Notes under the pieces: model-generated
The model's database searches: none
The model's input: the letters and a program-made list of their open reading frames with translations, nothing else
Told to the model about the DNA's origin: nothing
Source: Yanshouia hominis
GTDB lineage: Bacteria > Bacillota > Clostridia > Oscillospirales > Ruminococcaceae
Direction of reading: 5' to 3'
Length of the DNA stretch: 64,000 nt
Assembly (NCBI GenBank): GCA_014385025.1
Contig: JACRTB010000001.1
Span: 103,857-167,856, forward strand
Translations under genes and position numbers: made by a program
Shown here: positions 7,253 to 17,744 of the stretch, one piece after another
Numbering within the stretch: position 1 is the first letter of the stretch
How the letters are laid out: every line of letters begins with the position of its first letter

Positions 7253-8251
7253 ATGACGGTAAAACAGTCGGTCCTGCGCGCGCTTGGGGAAGCACGCGGC
7301 GCCAGCGTCTCGGGGGAGGCGCTCGCCCAATCGCTCGGGGTTTCCCGCGCGGCGGTCTGGAAGGCGATAAAATCGCTTCAGGGGGAGGGATATCGGATTT
7401 CGGCGGGAACCAACCGCGGCTACCGACTCGAGGAATGCCCTGATCTGCTCACCGCGGAGGGTATTTCCGCGATGCTTCCTCTGGAGCTTGCACAGCTCGA
7501 CCTGCGGGTCTTTGACGAGATCGATTCCACCAACCTTGAGGCGAAACGTCTCGCCATGACCGGCCTGTCCCGCTGTGCGGTTGTTGCGGACCACCAGACC
7601 GCCGGACGAGGCAGACTCGGGCGTAGCTTTTACTCCCCGCCGGGGTGCGGCATCTACACCAGTCTGCTGCTGCGTCCCCGCCCCGATCAGCTCGCTGACG
7701 TCACCCTGCTGACCACCGCCGCCGGGGTGGCGGTATGCCGCGCGCTCGAAAGGGCGGCGGGGGTGCAGGCCGAAATCAAATGGGTCAACGACCTGTACCT
7801 CAACGGGAAGAAAATCTGCGGCATCCTGACCGAAGGCGTTACCGACTTTGAAAGCGGAATGATCGAGAGCGTTGTGATCGGGTATGGGATTAATTTTCGG
7901 GACGATGCGCATCTGCCGGAAGAGCTGCGTTCCATCGTCGGCTCGGTCTTCGGCGCCGAGCCCCCCACCGTCACCCGCAGCGCCCTTGCCGCCGCCATGC
8001 TGGCTGAGCTGCTTCCGCTGGCCGAGGATCTTTCCTCCCGCAGCTTTCTGCCGGAGTACCGCCGCCGTTCGATGCTGCTCGGCCGGGAAATCGTCTTTTC
8101 CCGCGCGGGCGGCCGCTTTGCGGCTGTCGCAGAAGAAATCGATGATGACGGCGGTCTTGTCGTCCGTCTGCCGGATGGCAGTCGTGAGACACTGCGCTCC
8201 GGTGAAGTGAGCGTGCGCACTGCCGAATCCGCCGGCACACTGCCCGAGTAG
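7253..8251 (+). CDS. birA: Biotin operon repressor / biotin-[acetyl-CoA-carboxylase] ligase BirA
   Basis: 332 aa, a full-length bifunctional BirA. The N-terminal HTH (GEALAQSLGVSRAAVWKAIKSLQ, ~18-40) binds DNA. The ligase core has FDEIDSTN, the biotinyl-AMP loop GRGRLGRSFYSP, and the catalytic Lys segment EIKWVNDLYLNGKK; a small C-terminal SH3-like domain follows. It attaches biotin to carboxylases and represses biotin genes. Start at ATG 7253, 5 nt after GAGGTGA, rather than at the upstream GTG. Confidence 0.95.
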   Translation: MTVKQSVLRALGEARGASVSGEALAQSLGVSRAAVWKAIKSLQGEGYRISAGTNRGYRLEECPDLLTAEGISAMLPLELAQLDLRVFDEIDSTNLEAKRLAMTGLSRCAVVADHQTAGRGRLGRSFYSPPGCGIYTSLLLRPRPDQLADVTLLTTAAGVAVCRALERAAGVQAEIKWVNDLYLNGKKICGILTEGVTDFESGMIESVVIGYGINFRDDAHLPEELRSIVGSVFGAEPPTVTRSALAAAMLAELLPLAEDLSSRSFLPEYRRRSMLLGREIVFSRAGGRFAAVAEEIDDDGGLVVRLPDGSRETLRSGEVSVRTAESAGTLPE

Positions 8252-8286
8252 CACCGCCCGAATCGCACTGCTTCTCATACGGTTTT

Positions 8287-8320
8287 GCCGCCCGCGCCCG
8301 CGCGGGCGGCTGCGCTTTTT
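8287..8320 (+). terminator. Intrinsic terminator of birA
   Basis: 10-bp GC stem GCCGCCCGCG / CGCGGGCGGC with a 4-nt loop, followed by TGCGCTTTTT, 36 bp after the birA stop. Confidence 0.85.
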
Positions 8321-8689
8321 CACCAGTAAACGCGCGGCGCCCAACTGGATTTTAACGTCCACGCGGGCAGGCGCTCTGCGGCGGCCGGAATCGCTCCCGG
8401 CGGCTCAAATCGTCCCGGCGGCACCGGGAACCCTTACTTTGTCGGGGAAGGGCGGCCGTTCGGCCAAAACGTTTTCTACAAGTCCAGCGGACCGAAATGC
8501 GGTCCAAAACGGACCTCATCCAACCTGTTGTCGGGAACATTCCCAGGATTAATTTTGCAGAGCCGGACGGCTTCCATGGCTCCGACTTTATGAAAATTCC
8601 CGCCCGACGGTCGGAAAAGACAGCCCTCCCGGTCCTCGGATGTCCCCTCCGTCCCCGAAAGCCGCCGCGCGCGGCTTTTCCTTTTTTTG
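8321..8689 (+). other. Gene-free stretch ending in an orphan terminator
   Basis: No protein with recognisable features is seen. GGACC/GGTCC inverted motifs recur near 8480-8515. At 8658-8689 a hairpin AAAGCCG...CGGCTTT is followed by TCCTTTTTTT, a good plus-strand terminator with no gene in front. A short untranslated transcript is possible but unsupported otherwise. Confidence 0.4.
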
Positions 8690-8739
8690 CTGTTTAACGG
8701 TATCTTTTCGTACCAATCCTTTGATTTATACTATGTTCA

Positions 8740-8768
8740 TTGCTTTTTGCATCTGATTAGGCTATGCT
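8740..8768 (+). promoter_or_regulatory. Promoter of the 592-aa membrane protein gene
   Basis: TTGCTT, 17 bp, TATGCT, about 50 bp before the start codon and after the orphan terminator. Confidence 0.55.
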
Positions 8769-8818
8769 AGGAGCAAAGGATTCCGATCTTTTCCAATTCT
8801 GAACAGGAGGATTGCCAT

Positions 8819-10597
8819 TTGAAAAGAAATCATTCATTTTCCCTGCCGCGGACTTCCTTCGGCAGAACTGTTCTCAGCCTGCTGATCACTCTGGCGGTAG
8901 GGGCGGTTTATTTCTACGTTTCGCTGCCCGCTCTCAATCCGCAGGACGGGGAATTCTACGGCTTTGTGGGATTTCTCTGTCTCATCTATGTCATCTGCGT
9001 TTTTATCTTTTCAGGCAGGCCGCATGACAATGACGCCACCACCCCCGCCGAAAACCTCCGAAGCTGGCTGCGCTTTATCCGCAGGCAGTGCCTGCCGGCA
9101 GGACTTCTTTTTGTGGGACTGCTGGCGGTGGCGGCGGTCGGCACAGTGCTTTCGATGCCTGTTTTCCGCGCCGGAGCCTACCGGGAGCTTTTACAGGTGC
9201 AGGACGGCAGCTTCTCAGAGGATGTGGCGCAGATCTCCTTTTCCGAGATTCCAACCCTTGACCGCACCTCCGCCGAATATCTGGGCGACCGCCAGATGGG
9301 CACTCTGAGCGACATGGTCAGCCAGTTCGAATATTCGAACGATTCCACACAGATCAACTATCAGGGCCGTCCGGTGCGGGTGGCGCCGATCAGCTATGCC
9401 GACCTCTTCAAATGGGTCACCAACCGCAGAAATGGTCTTCCCGCCTATGTGGTGGTGGACATGGTTTCGCAGGAAGCTACCGTCGTCCGCCTGCCCGAAG
9501 GGATGAAATACTCCTTTTCGGAGCCTCTGAACCGTAATATCCTGCGCCATCTGCGTTTTTCTTATCCCACCTTTATGTTTTCCACCCCTGAATTTGAAGT
9601 CGATGAGGATGGACATCCATGGTGGATTGCGCCCCGCCTCGTCAAGACGATCGGCCTGTTCGGCGGCGTCGATATCCGGGGCGCGGTTCTGGTCGATGCG
9701 GTGAGCGGCGAAAGCAGGTATTACGAGGAGGTTCCCACATGGGTGGACACCCTCTATAATCCCGACCTGATCATGCAGCAGTATAATTACCATGGGACCC
9801 TCGTCCGCGGCTTCATCAACTCGGTGCTCGGACAGCGGGATGTGACGATGGCCACCCGCGGCTACAACTATATTGCAATGAACGATGACGTTTACGCCTA
9901 TACCGGCGTGACCTCGGCCAACTCCGACCAGTCGAACCTTGGCTTCCTGCTCTGCAACATGCGCACAAAGGAAACGCATTTTTACAGCGCCCCCGGTGCG
10001 ACCGAAGCGGCCGCCATGCAGTCGGCGATGGGCGTCGTACAGGATCTTGGCTATCAGGCAACCTTTCCGCTGCTGCTGAACATCGCCGGACAGCCCACCT
10101 ACTTCATCCCTCTCAAGGATGCGACCCAGCTGGTCAAAATGTATGCGATGGTCAACGTCGCTCAATACCAGATCGTGGCCACCGGCTCCAGCGTCCCGGC
10201 CTGTGAGCAGAGCTATGTCCGGATGCTGGCCGACAAGGGAGTTACCCAGCCGCAGCAGAGGCCCGAAACCCAGTCGCAGGGCCCAATTGAGGAAATCCGC
10301 AGCGCCGTCCTCGATGGAACGACCTGCTATTTTCTGCGCCTGCGCGGCGAGGAAGCCTTCTATGCCGTCTCAGCCGCCGAAAACCGGACGGTCGTGACCC
10401 TTAACCCCGGCGACGAGGTCATCATCGACCATGCTCCGCCCTCCGAGGAAGCGGGGTCCGCCATCCTCGACGGCTACCGCTTTACCCTGATCCGCCGCGC
10501 GGCTCCGCAGGCCCCCGCACCGGAGCAGCCGCTCTCCGCCGCGGAAAGCGGGCCTTCGGAAGCGGCATCTTCCCAGCCCGCCGGAGAAAATCCCTGA
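8819..10597 (+). CDS. Membrane-anchored protein of unknown function (592 aa)
   Basis: I do not recognise the family. Three hydrophobic segments lie near residues 18-38, 46-65 and 95-115; a large, presumably extracytoplasmic domain of ~400 residues follows, then a Pro/Ser/Glu-rich tail (~550-592). The domain has repeated aromatic and PTYF/PAYVVVDM-type strands (GLPAYVVVDMVSQEATVVR; GQPTYFIPLKDATQ), suggesting a duplicated beta-rich fold. The start is TTG at 8819, 8 nt after ACAGGAGG, with its own promoter. It stands alone between birA and the accessory island. Coding is certain; function is not. Confidence 0.85.
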   Translation: MKRNHSFSLPRTSFGRTVLSLLITLAVGAVYFYVSLPALNPQDGEFYGFVGFLCLIYVICVFIFSGRPHDNDATTPAENLRSWLRFIRRQCLPAGLLFVGLLAVAAVGTVLSMPVFRAGAYRELLQVQDGSFSEDVAQISFSEIPTLDRTSAEYLGDRQMGTLSDMVSQFEYSNDSTQINYQGRPVRVAPISYADLFKWVTNRRNGLPAYVVVDMVSQEATVVRLPEGMKYSFSEPLNRNILRHLRFSYPTFMFSTPEFEVDEDGHPWWIAPRLVKTIGLFGGVDIRGAVLVDAVSGESRYYEEVPTWVDTLYNPDLIMQQYNYHGTLVRGFINSVLGQRDVTMATRGYNYIAMNDDVYAYTGVTSANSDQSNLGFLLCNMRTKETHFYSAPGATEAAAMQSAMGVVQDLGYQATFPLLLNIAGQPTYFIPLKDATQLVKMYAMVNVAQYQIVATGSSVPACEQSYVRMLADKGVTQPQQRPETQSQGPIEEIRSAVLDGTTCYFLRLRGEEAFYAVSAAENRTVVTLNPGDEVIIDHAPPSEEAGSAILDGYRFTLIRRAAPQAPAPEQPLSAAESGPSEAASSQPAGENP

Positions 10598-10954
10598 ATG
10601 CCTCGGCTTCCAAAGCGCCGGCCGCAAAAGGGAGTCAAAGCCGCGCGATGAACGTGTAAAATGCTCCGGTCTTCGAAGGCTGTGATACCGGTTTGCCATT
10701 CAAGAAATCCCCAATTGTTTTTAACGGTATCCGGCGCGGCGTTTCCTATCCCCGAGCGAGCGGAGCCGTCCCTTCCCCCGTTTGCCGCCGCAGCGAGTGC
10801 GCAAAGCAAGCCTGCGGCGCCCAAAGGAGCTCACCTTTATGCATCTGCCCCATCTTTTGTTTTGCGATTTATTGTCACTGCGCCGCGCGCAATCCCGCCG
10901 ATGAAAAAGCATCACCGCCGCCTGTCGGGCATTGATAACCCCGTACGCAGCGGC
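10598..10954. other. Intergenic, nothing recognised
   Basis: GC-rich backbone sequence between the unknown membrane protein and the left boundary repeat of the accessory island. I see no supported gene, RNA or strong terminator. Confidence 0.4.
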
Positions 10955-10998
10955 AAAAAAAGGGTTCCGCCTTTAGATGAATACCGATAAGGAAGTAA
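10955..10998 (+). repeat. Left boundary inverted repeat of the accessory island
   Basis: AAAAGGGTTCCGCC, 15 nt, ATAAGGAAG, 1 nt, AA. The same blocks with the same spacing occur in reverse orientation at 25192-25232. Base composition changes from GC-rich backbone to AT-rich just inside. Confidence 0.7.
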
Positions 10999-11102
10999 CA
11001 AAAGCAAACAAACCAAACGGCTGACAAACAGGATTGCAAACAGAAACAGGGAGTTAATCACTTTCAAAAGTGGTTTTCTCTCTGTTTTTCTATCTCCGCA
11101 TT

Positions 11103-11214
11103 GTTACGCAGTAGAACCTCATTTTTGAGGGAAAAGGTATAAAACCATTACCCTGCTATTATCATGCCCTGTAAGCCACCTAAATCAAGGCTTTTTTGCC
11201 CTCTACTGCGTAAC
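11103..11214. repeat. 13-bp inverted repeat flanking ~86 bp
   Basis: GTTACGCAGTAGA at 11103-11115 and TCTACTGCGTAAC at 11202-11214 are exact reverse complements. The 10999-11550 stretch has no convincing gene; it resembles non-coding parts of conjugative elements. Confidence 0.6.
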
Positions 11215-11296
11215 ATGACTATGGCAATTCATGTGGTTGTTTTTGATAAACAAAGTTTGTGCGTAGTTACGGCTACCGGTGTTGAATTATCCGATA

Positions 11297-11339
11297 TTGG
11301 ATTTTCCGATATCGGGTAATCCGACGTCGGAAAATCCAA
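11297..11339. repeat. Compound palindrome, 13-bp arms
   Basis: TTGGATTTTCCGA (11297-11309) pairs with TCGGAAAATCCAA (11327-11339). Inside are CCGATATCGG and CCGACGTCGG palindromes. The packing of related dyads looks like a binding or recombination site. Confidence 0.6.
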
Positions 11340-11554
11340 CGCAATTAAATAAAGATATATAAAGTAAAGATAAAATAATTACGGATTCAATCAATTACCC
11401 ATTCCTTTCCATTCCTCAATTTTTCTATCCATAAGCTATTGGAACAGAAGTGAAAGGAAACGGAAATAATTATCTGTTCAGAAAATCCATAATTCATAGG
11501 GAGCGCAAGCGGTCTATCCGATTGCGCTCTTGGCTGCCACATAGCAAGGACAGG

Positions 11555-11602
11555 GAAAACCGTCAAGGACGCGAAGCGCGAAGTTTATCCTTGACGGTTT
11601 TC
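11555..11602 (-). terminator. Terminator-like hairpin after the sigma/HTH pair
   Basis: 15-bp arms GAAAACCGTCAAGGA / TCCTTGACGGTTTTC with an inner CGCGAAGCGCG fold, 18 bp beyond the HTH gene stop. A related TCAAGGA...TCCTTGA hairpin recurs at 16579-16616. Confidence 0.6.
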
Positions 11603-11619
11603 TCAGGCTTTGCTAATCG

Positions 11620-11823
11620 CTATCGGTCAAAGCGAAATTGCAGGATAGCTTTGATAAGCTGTGCTTGTAGGCGGTCTTGAATATCGCTGTTGAAATGCCC
11701 TTTATACTTGGACAGATATTTAATGCGTGGCCTATAATGCTGTAAAACAAGTTCAATCGCTTCCGGCTCTCCGGCGACTGCTTTTTCAATGATTTCAAAG
11801 GGTATCAGCTTCTTGTTCCTCAT
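11620..11823 (-). CDS. Small helix-turn-helix protein of conjugative-element type
   Basis: 67 aa (MRNKKLIPFEIIEKAVAGEP...). It matches in size and pattern the short HTH proteins encoded next to a sigma-like protein in Tn916/Tn1549-type elements (PEAIELVLQHYRPRIKYLS...RLQAQLIKAILQFR). It overlaps the sigma-like gene by 29 nt, which is usual for the pair; GGAGAG precedes the ATG. Its likely role is regulation of element excision or transfer; no transfer genes remain here. Confidence 0.75.
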   Translation of the reverse strand: MRNKKLIPFEIIEKAVAGEPEAIELVLQHYRPRIKYLSKYKGHFNSDIQDRLQAQLIKAILQFRFDR

Positions 11824-12256
11824 GTTCTAATCTCTCCATTTCCTTTCGCAGCTGCTTTAAGGCTGTTAACTTCCAGTAATTCGTTGTACTTCTGTTTCGT
11901 CCATATTCTTTTCCGATTTGAGTGTCGGTAAGTCCGAAGAAAAAGTACAGAAACAAAATATTTTGCCTTTGCTCGGTCAATTTCAATAGTGCGTCGGCTA
12001 ACCGTTTACTTGCAACAACAATCTCTTGCCCTTTTACAACAAAGATAGTCGGTTGGTCGTATTGCTCAAAATAAGTATCCGTTGAGAATGCTTCAAAAGA
12101 TGTTTCGGATATTAAGTATTCAAGCGATACTTCTCGTTTCTGTTTTCGCCCAAAATCTCGGTATGCGCTAATTGCTGCGTTGCGGAGAACGATTTTGCAA
12201 AAGGCATTAAAAGCGTATTCGATATGCTCCATAAATTGTTCGGAATATCTCATCAT
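11795..12256 (-). CDS. Sigma-70-like regulatory protein of mobile element
   Basis: 153 aa. The N-terminal part looks like a degenerate region 2 (FNAFCKIVLRNAAISAYRDFGRKQKREVS). The C-terminal region 4 HTH is clear: LTEQRQNILFLYFFFGLTDTQIGKEYGRNRSTTNYWKLTALKQL. AGGAGAGGAG lies just before tandem ATGs at 12256/12253. Homologous small sigma-like proteins sit upstream of HTH/excision genes in Tn916-family elements. Confidence 0.8.
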   Translation of the reverse strand: MMRYSEQFMEHIEYAFNAFCKIVLRNAAISAYRDFGRKQKREVSLEYLISETSFEAFSTDTYFEQYDQPTIFVVKGQEIVVASKRLADALLKLTEQRQNILFLYFFFGLTDTQIGKEYGRNRSTTNYWKLTALKQLRKEMERLEHEEQEADTL

Positions 12257-12338
12257 AACTCTCCTCTCCTTTTGACAGGGGATATGAGAGCAAATGCCCA
12301 TACAGCAAAGGCGTACAGGCATTTGAGAAATATGTGCT

Positions 12339-12367
12339 ATAAAAGCATATCAAATCGTCCCTGTCAA
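12339..12367 (-). promoter_or_regulatory. Promoter of the sigma-like gene
   Basis: On the minus strand TTGACA, 17 bp, TTTTAT, about 80 bp before the ATG. An inverted copy of TTTGACAGGG lies near 12272. Confidence 0.55.
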
Positions 12368-12419
12368 ATCTCGTTTTTTTATTTGCAGGGCTGCTTCATC
12401 ATGTACTGTTTTGATAGAA

Positions 12420-13199
12420 TCACCGACTTAAAATTTGATGATATATTTGATAATCTTCGTCCTTAAACACATTAAACACTACGGATATTTCGGTATGCGT
12501 TGATAAAAATTCTTTTACTGTTCTAACCGCAATTTCAGCCGCTTCCTGATTGGGAAAATGAAACTCTCCTGTTGAAATACAGCAGAAAGCAAGAGATTTT
12601 AAGTGATTTTGTTCTGCCAGTTCAAGGCAAGATTGATAGCAGGACGCTAATAACGCACAATCTTTCTCTGATAGCTTTCCTGTCACAATCGGACCGACCG
12701 TATGCAAAACAGAATGACAGGGCAAATTATATGCCTTTGTAATTTTTGCCTTTCCTGTTGGTTCTGGATAACCTTGTTCTTTCATCATAGCGGCACATTC
12801 CAGTCGAAGCTGCACACCGGCAAAGGTATGAATCGCATTGTCAATACAGCCATGACAAGGGCAATAGCAGCCTGTCAGGCCGCTGTTAGCGGCGTTTACA
12901 ATCCCGTCAACCTGCAACGTGGTAATATCGCCTTGCCATAAATAGATATTTTCCTGCAAAGGAATCAGAGAACCAATTTTTGTAATTCCTCTCTCTGTAA
13001 TCATCTCTTTCAGCAAGTTGTCCTGTAATTCCAGAAACGCTCTGCCTACCGGTTTCGGCTCTCGTACATTCACAAGAGAACGAAACAAACGCCATTGTGC
13101 TTGCAGTTCCAGCGGAAAATCTGCTGCCTGTTCCCGATACTGCGGCTGTTCAGAAAGCAGCATTTGATTCAGTTCCAGTAATTGCTCCAATCGGCTCAT
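12420..13199 (-). CDS. Zinc-dependent macrodomain protein-ADP-ribose hydrolase
   Basis: 259 aa. The macrodomain core begins at ~residue 88: LWQGDITTLQVDGIVNAANS, then GCYCPCHGCIDNAIH, the Cys/His insert typical of the zinc-dependent macrodomains that accompany SirTM sirtuins, and AFCCISTGEFHFPNQEAA. It removes ADP-ribose from proteins. Its ribosome site lies inside the end of the sirtuin gene just upstream (2-bp gap), so the two are co-translated. The known pair (from streptococci and staphylococci) writes and erases ADP-ribose on a lipoylated GcvH-like protein during oxidative stress; that carrier is absent here. Confidence 0.9.
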   Translation of the reverse strand: MSRLEQLLELNQMLLSEQPQYREQAADFPLELQAQWRLFRSLVNVREPKPVGRAFLELQDNLLKEMITERGITKIGSLIPLQENIYLWQGDITTLQVDGIVNAANSGLTGCYCPCHGCIDNAIHTFAGVQLRLECAAMMKEQGYPEPTGKAKITKAYNLPCHSVLHTVGPIVTGKLSEKDCALLASCYQSCLELAEQNHLKSLAFCCISTGEFHFPNQEAAEIAVRTVKEFLSTHTEISVVFNVFKDEDYQIYHQILSR

Positions 13200-13201
13200 T
13201 T

Positions 13202-14074
13202 CTATGCCACCTCCTGTACAAGCAGTTCTTCCAAAACTGTGCCAACATCACGATTGATACAAATAGACTGCTTTTCAATCTCTCTGGGGCAGGCAGCTTC
13301 TCCGTTGTTTAAGCAGGCATAAATCGCATTTGGATTGTGGGCTGTCATCTGCCAGAACGGATACTTGATAATGCCGGGTGTATTATATCCCACACCGATT
13401 TCTAAAAATAGAATGTGCAGATTTTTGTGACGGCGTAAAAAATCCTCATACCGTTTGGCTGCTTTCTTCCAGCCCTCGTCCTCCACAAAACGGTTATCCG
13501 AACGCAGATTCATCGTCATGGGTTTTCCGCATTTGGGACACCGTGGAATGAGCGCAGAGGGAATCCGCATATCCTTTTGTTCCTTTACCATGCGCTCAAT
13601 CAATTCCCTGTTTTCGTATGTCTGTTTATGGCATGGCTCGGAACATTGGAACAAACCATAATCTCCCTGTGTATAAAACAGCCGCTTTTTATCAAAGCCT
13701 GCTTTCTGAAAACAGTGGTCTACATTGGTCGTAATCACAAAGTAATCTTTTTCTGATACAAGTCGGTACAGCAACTCATAGACAGGCTTTGGAGCGTTTT
13801 CGTAGCGATTCAGCCAAATATACCGGCTCCAATACGCCCAGTGCTCCTCTAAACTGGAATAGGGATAAAAGCCGCCGGAATACATATCGTGAAAGCCGTA
13901 TTTCGCTTCAAAATCGCTGAAATTCTGATGAAAACGCTCGCCGGTATAAATAAATCCGGCAGAGGTAGAAAGCCCCGCGCCAGCACCGATGAGAACAGCG
14001 TCAGCAGTTTCCAGTTCTCTTTTTAAGCGTTCTATCGAATTTTCCTCTGAACATTTCCGTTTCTGAAATAGCAT
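13202..14074 (-). CDS. SirTM-class sirtuin (protein ADP-ribosyltransferase)
   Basis: 290 aa. The NAD-binding start GAGAGLSTSAG (~residues 31-41), VITTNVDHCFQ in place of the canonical TQN-x-D, and TQGDYGLFQC where deacylating sirtuins carry the catalytic His region are marks of the M class, which mainly ADP-ribosylates. A CPKCGKP zinc-type pair lies near residue 180. The start is the ATG 5 nt after GGGAGGTG. It is followed immediately by the macrodomain hydrolase and preceded by a truncated PPC gene. Confidence 0.88.
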   Translation of the reverse strand: MLFQKRKCSEENSIERLKRELETADAVLIGAGAGLSTSAGFIYTGERFHQNFSDFEAKYGFHDMYSGGFYPYSSLEEHWAYWSRYIWLNRYENAPKPVYELLYRLVSEKDYFVITTNVDHCFQKAGFDKKRLFYTQGDYGLFQCSEPCHKQTYENRELIERMVKEQKDMRIPSALIPRCPKCGKPMTMNLRSDNRFVEDEGWKKAAKRYEDFLRRHKNLHILFLEIGVGYNTPGIIKYPFWQMTAHNPNAIYACLNNGEAACPREIEKQSICINRDVGTVLEELLVQEVA

Positions 14075-14087
14075 AAATGCACCTCCC

Positions 14088-16395
<2,308 letters not shown>

Positions 16396-16578
16396 TTGCA
16401 CCATCCTTTTCATTCAGATTTCCGGGCAGTGCCGCATGAATCTCCCGGAGCAAAGTGCGTGGTATGACCTATTGCTATTCAGTATATCACGACAATTTCC
16501 GGGATTCCACTGGGCAATGTACCGGGATTCACAGGAGAATTACAGGCAGTTCGCCGGGTCGCACAGCCGTCCGTTCCA

Positions 16579-16616
16579 GTCAAGGAATCGGCTTCGCCTC
16601 GCTACGCGTCCTTGAC
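16579..16616. repeat. GTCAAGGA/TCCTTGAC hairpin
   Basis: 8-bp arms with an internal fold, upstream of tnpW. It shares arm sequence with the hairpin at 11555-11602. Confidence 0.5.
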
Positions 16617-16773
16617 AGGCTCGTTCGCCTGTGCAAATCGGTAATCAAGGCGGCGATGCCGCCATTTGCCAATGAAAATCAGCTGAATTTCAAGGCTTTT
16701 TCAATCTCTCAGTTCAATTATAACAAGAACAAGCGTTCGAGTCAATGCGATTATTAGAGGAAGAGCAAGCACA

Positions 16774-16862
16774 GCAAGTGTAGCTACACTTGCGAAAAAC
16801 GGCGTGGGTTGACCGGGATTTCCTTGCAGAGCAGCAAGCAAATCCGGTGAGTACCCACACCG
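16774..16862. repeat. 20-bp perfect palindrome next to a long imperfect stem-loop
   Basis: GCAAGTGTAG/CTACACTTGC is exact at 16774-16793. Next, 16800-16862 folds into a long interrupted stem (GTGGGT/ACCCAC, ACCGG/CCGGT, ATTT/AAAT, CTTGC/GCAAG). A palindrome with related arms lies at 23166-23185. The form suggests a recombination, replication or transfer site; the rest of 16414-16860 shows no gene. Confidence 0.6.
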
Positions 16863-16906
16863 AAAAAACAGAGCGCTCCGGCTGACCGCCGAAACGCCCT
16901 GTTTTC
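16863..16906 (-). terminator. Terminator of the lipoprotein operon
   Basis: On the minus strand GAAAACAGGGCG, an inner CGGC/GCCG stem, then CGCTCTGTTTTTTC; 53 bp after the lipoprotein stop. Confidence 0.75.
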
Positions 16907-16958
16907 ATTTTTGGGATATTCCCAAGCCCTTATGTTCGTGAAAAATTACGAAAGCTCA

Positions 16959-17744
16959 TCAGCTATACTCTGATAACTGGAATGTGTAGGATTCGCCGGG
17001 AGTAATGTCATAGATCACAACAGAGTCATCCTTGAATTTATCTCCGGCGCTCAGAGAAGATAGGTATATATTGCCGGAGTCTACCAGATAACCCGCACTG
17101 TCATACAGCTTATAACTAATCATATCATACCCGGACTCACTGCTTCCGCTCTTCTTTTCTCCGGTAATCGTAATGGTCAGCTGCGGAGAATAGTCTTTGT
17201 CAAACTTAAATTCGGCTCCTTGAATTTGGATCACGGATGCCGTACTCCCCATGAAGTCCTTCACCTTCAGATCCAGCGGAAATGAATCAAACGTCACTTG
17301 AACATCTTCAATAGGCAGGCAATACAGAGCATCGCAGTTTACTTCGTCAAACTGAACTGCGTTTTCCTTGTACACGGTGAAATAAACCTTCCCGCTTGCG
17401 GATTTTCCGGCTTTGATCTCAGCGGCAGGGATTCTCACATTGGCAAGATACTGCTCTCCGGCAGCTTGGCTGGTATAATAGCTGAAATCATCAGTAGAAA
17501 CGGACTTTGTACCAGTATAAACCTCTTCATCCTCATCATTTACGATTCGAATATCCACATCGACATCGGCTGACAGGGACTTATCATTTTTATCAGCCAA
17601 GCCAAAGAAAAGGCTGTAATCACTTGTCCCCTCGTTATACTGGAAAGACCAGCTTTTCAGTGTTTCAACACGGGATGCCGACGATCCGCACCCACTCAGC
17701 AACAATGCAATTACAAGTCCCCACATAAGAAAGAATCGTTTCAT
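16959..17744 (-). CDS. Lipoprotein of unknown function
   Basis: 261 aa. It has a lipoprotein signal ending LLLSGCGSS (Cys-19 lipidated), then beta-strand-rich sequence (SLFFGLADKNDKSLSADVDVDIRI; SGKVYFTVYKENAVQFDEVNC; LTITITGEKKSG), probably an Ig-like or DUF-type extracellular domain, maybe two copies. The start overlaps the upstream gene stop by 4 nt (ATGA), so it is co-translated with it. Family not recognised. Confidence 0.8.
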   Translation of the reverse strand: MKRFFLMWGLVIALLLSGCGSSASRVETLKSWSFQYNEGTSDYSLFFGLADKNDKSLSADVDVDIRIVNDEDEEVYTGTKSVSTDDFSYYTSQAAGEQYLANVRIPAAEIKAGKSASGKVYFTVYKENAVQFDEVNCDALYCLPIEDVQVTFDSFPLDLKVKDFMGSTASVIQIQGAEFKFDKDYSPQLTITITGEKKSGSSESGYDMISYKLYDSAGYLVDSGNIYLSSLSAGDKFKDDSVVIYDITPGESYTFQLSEYS

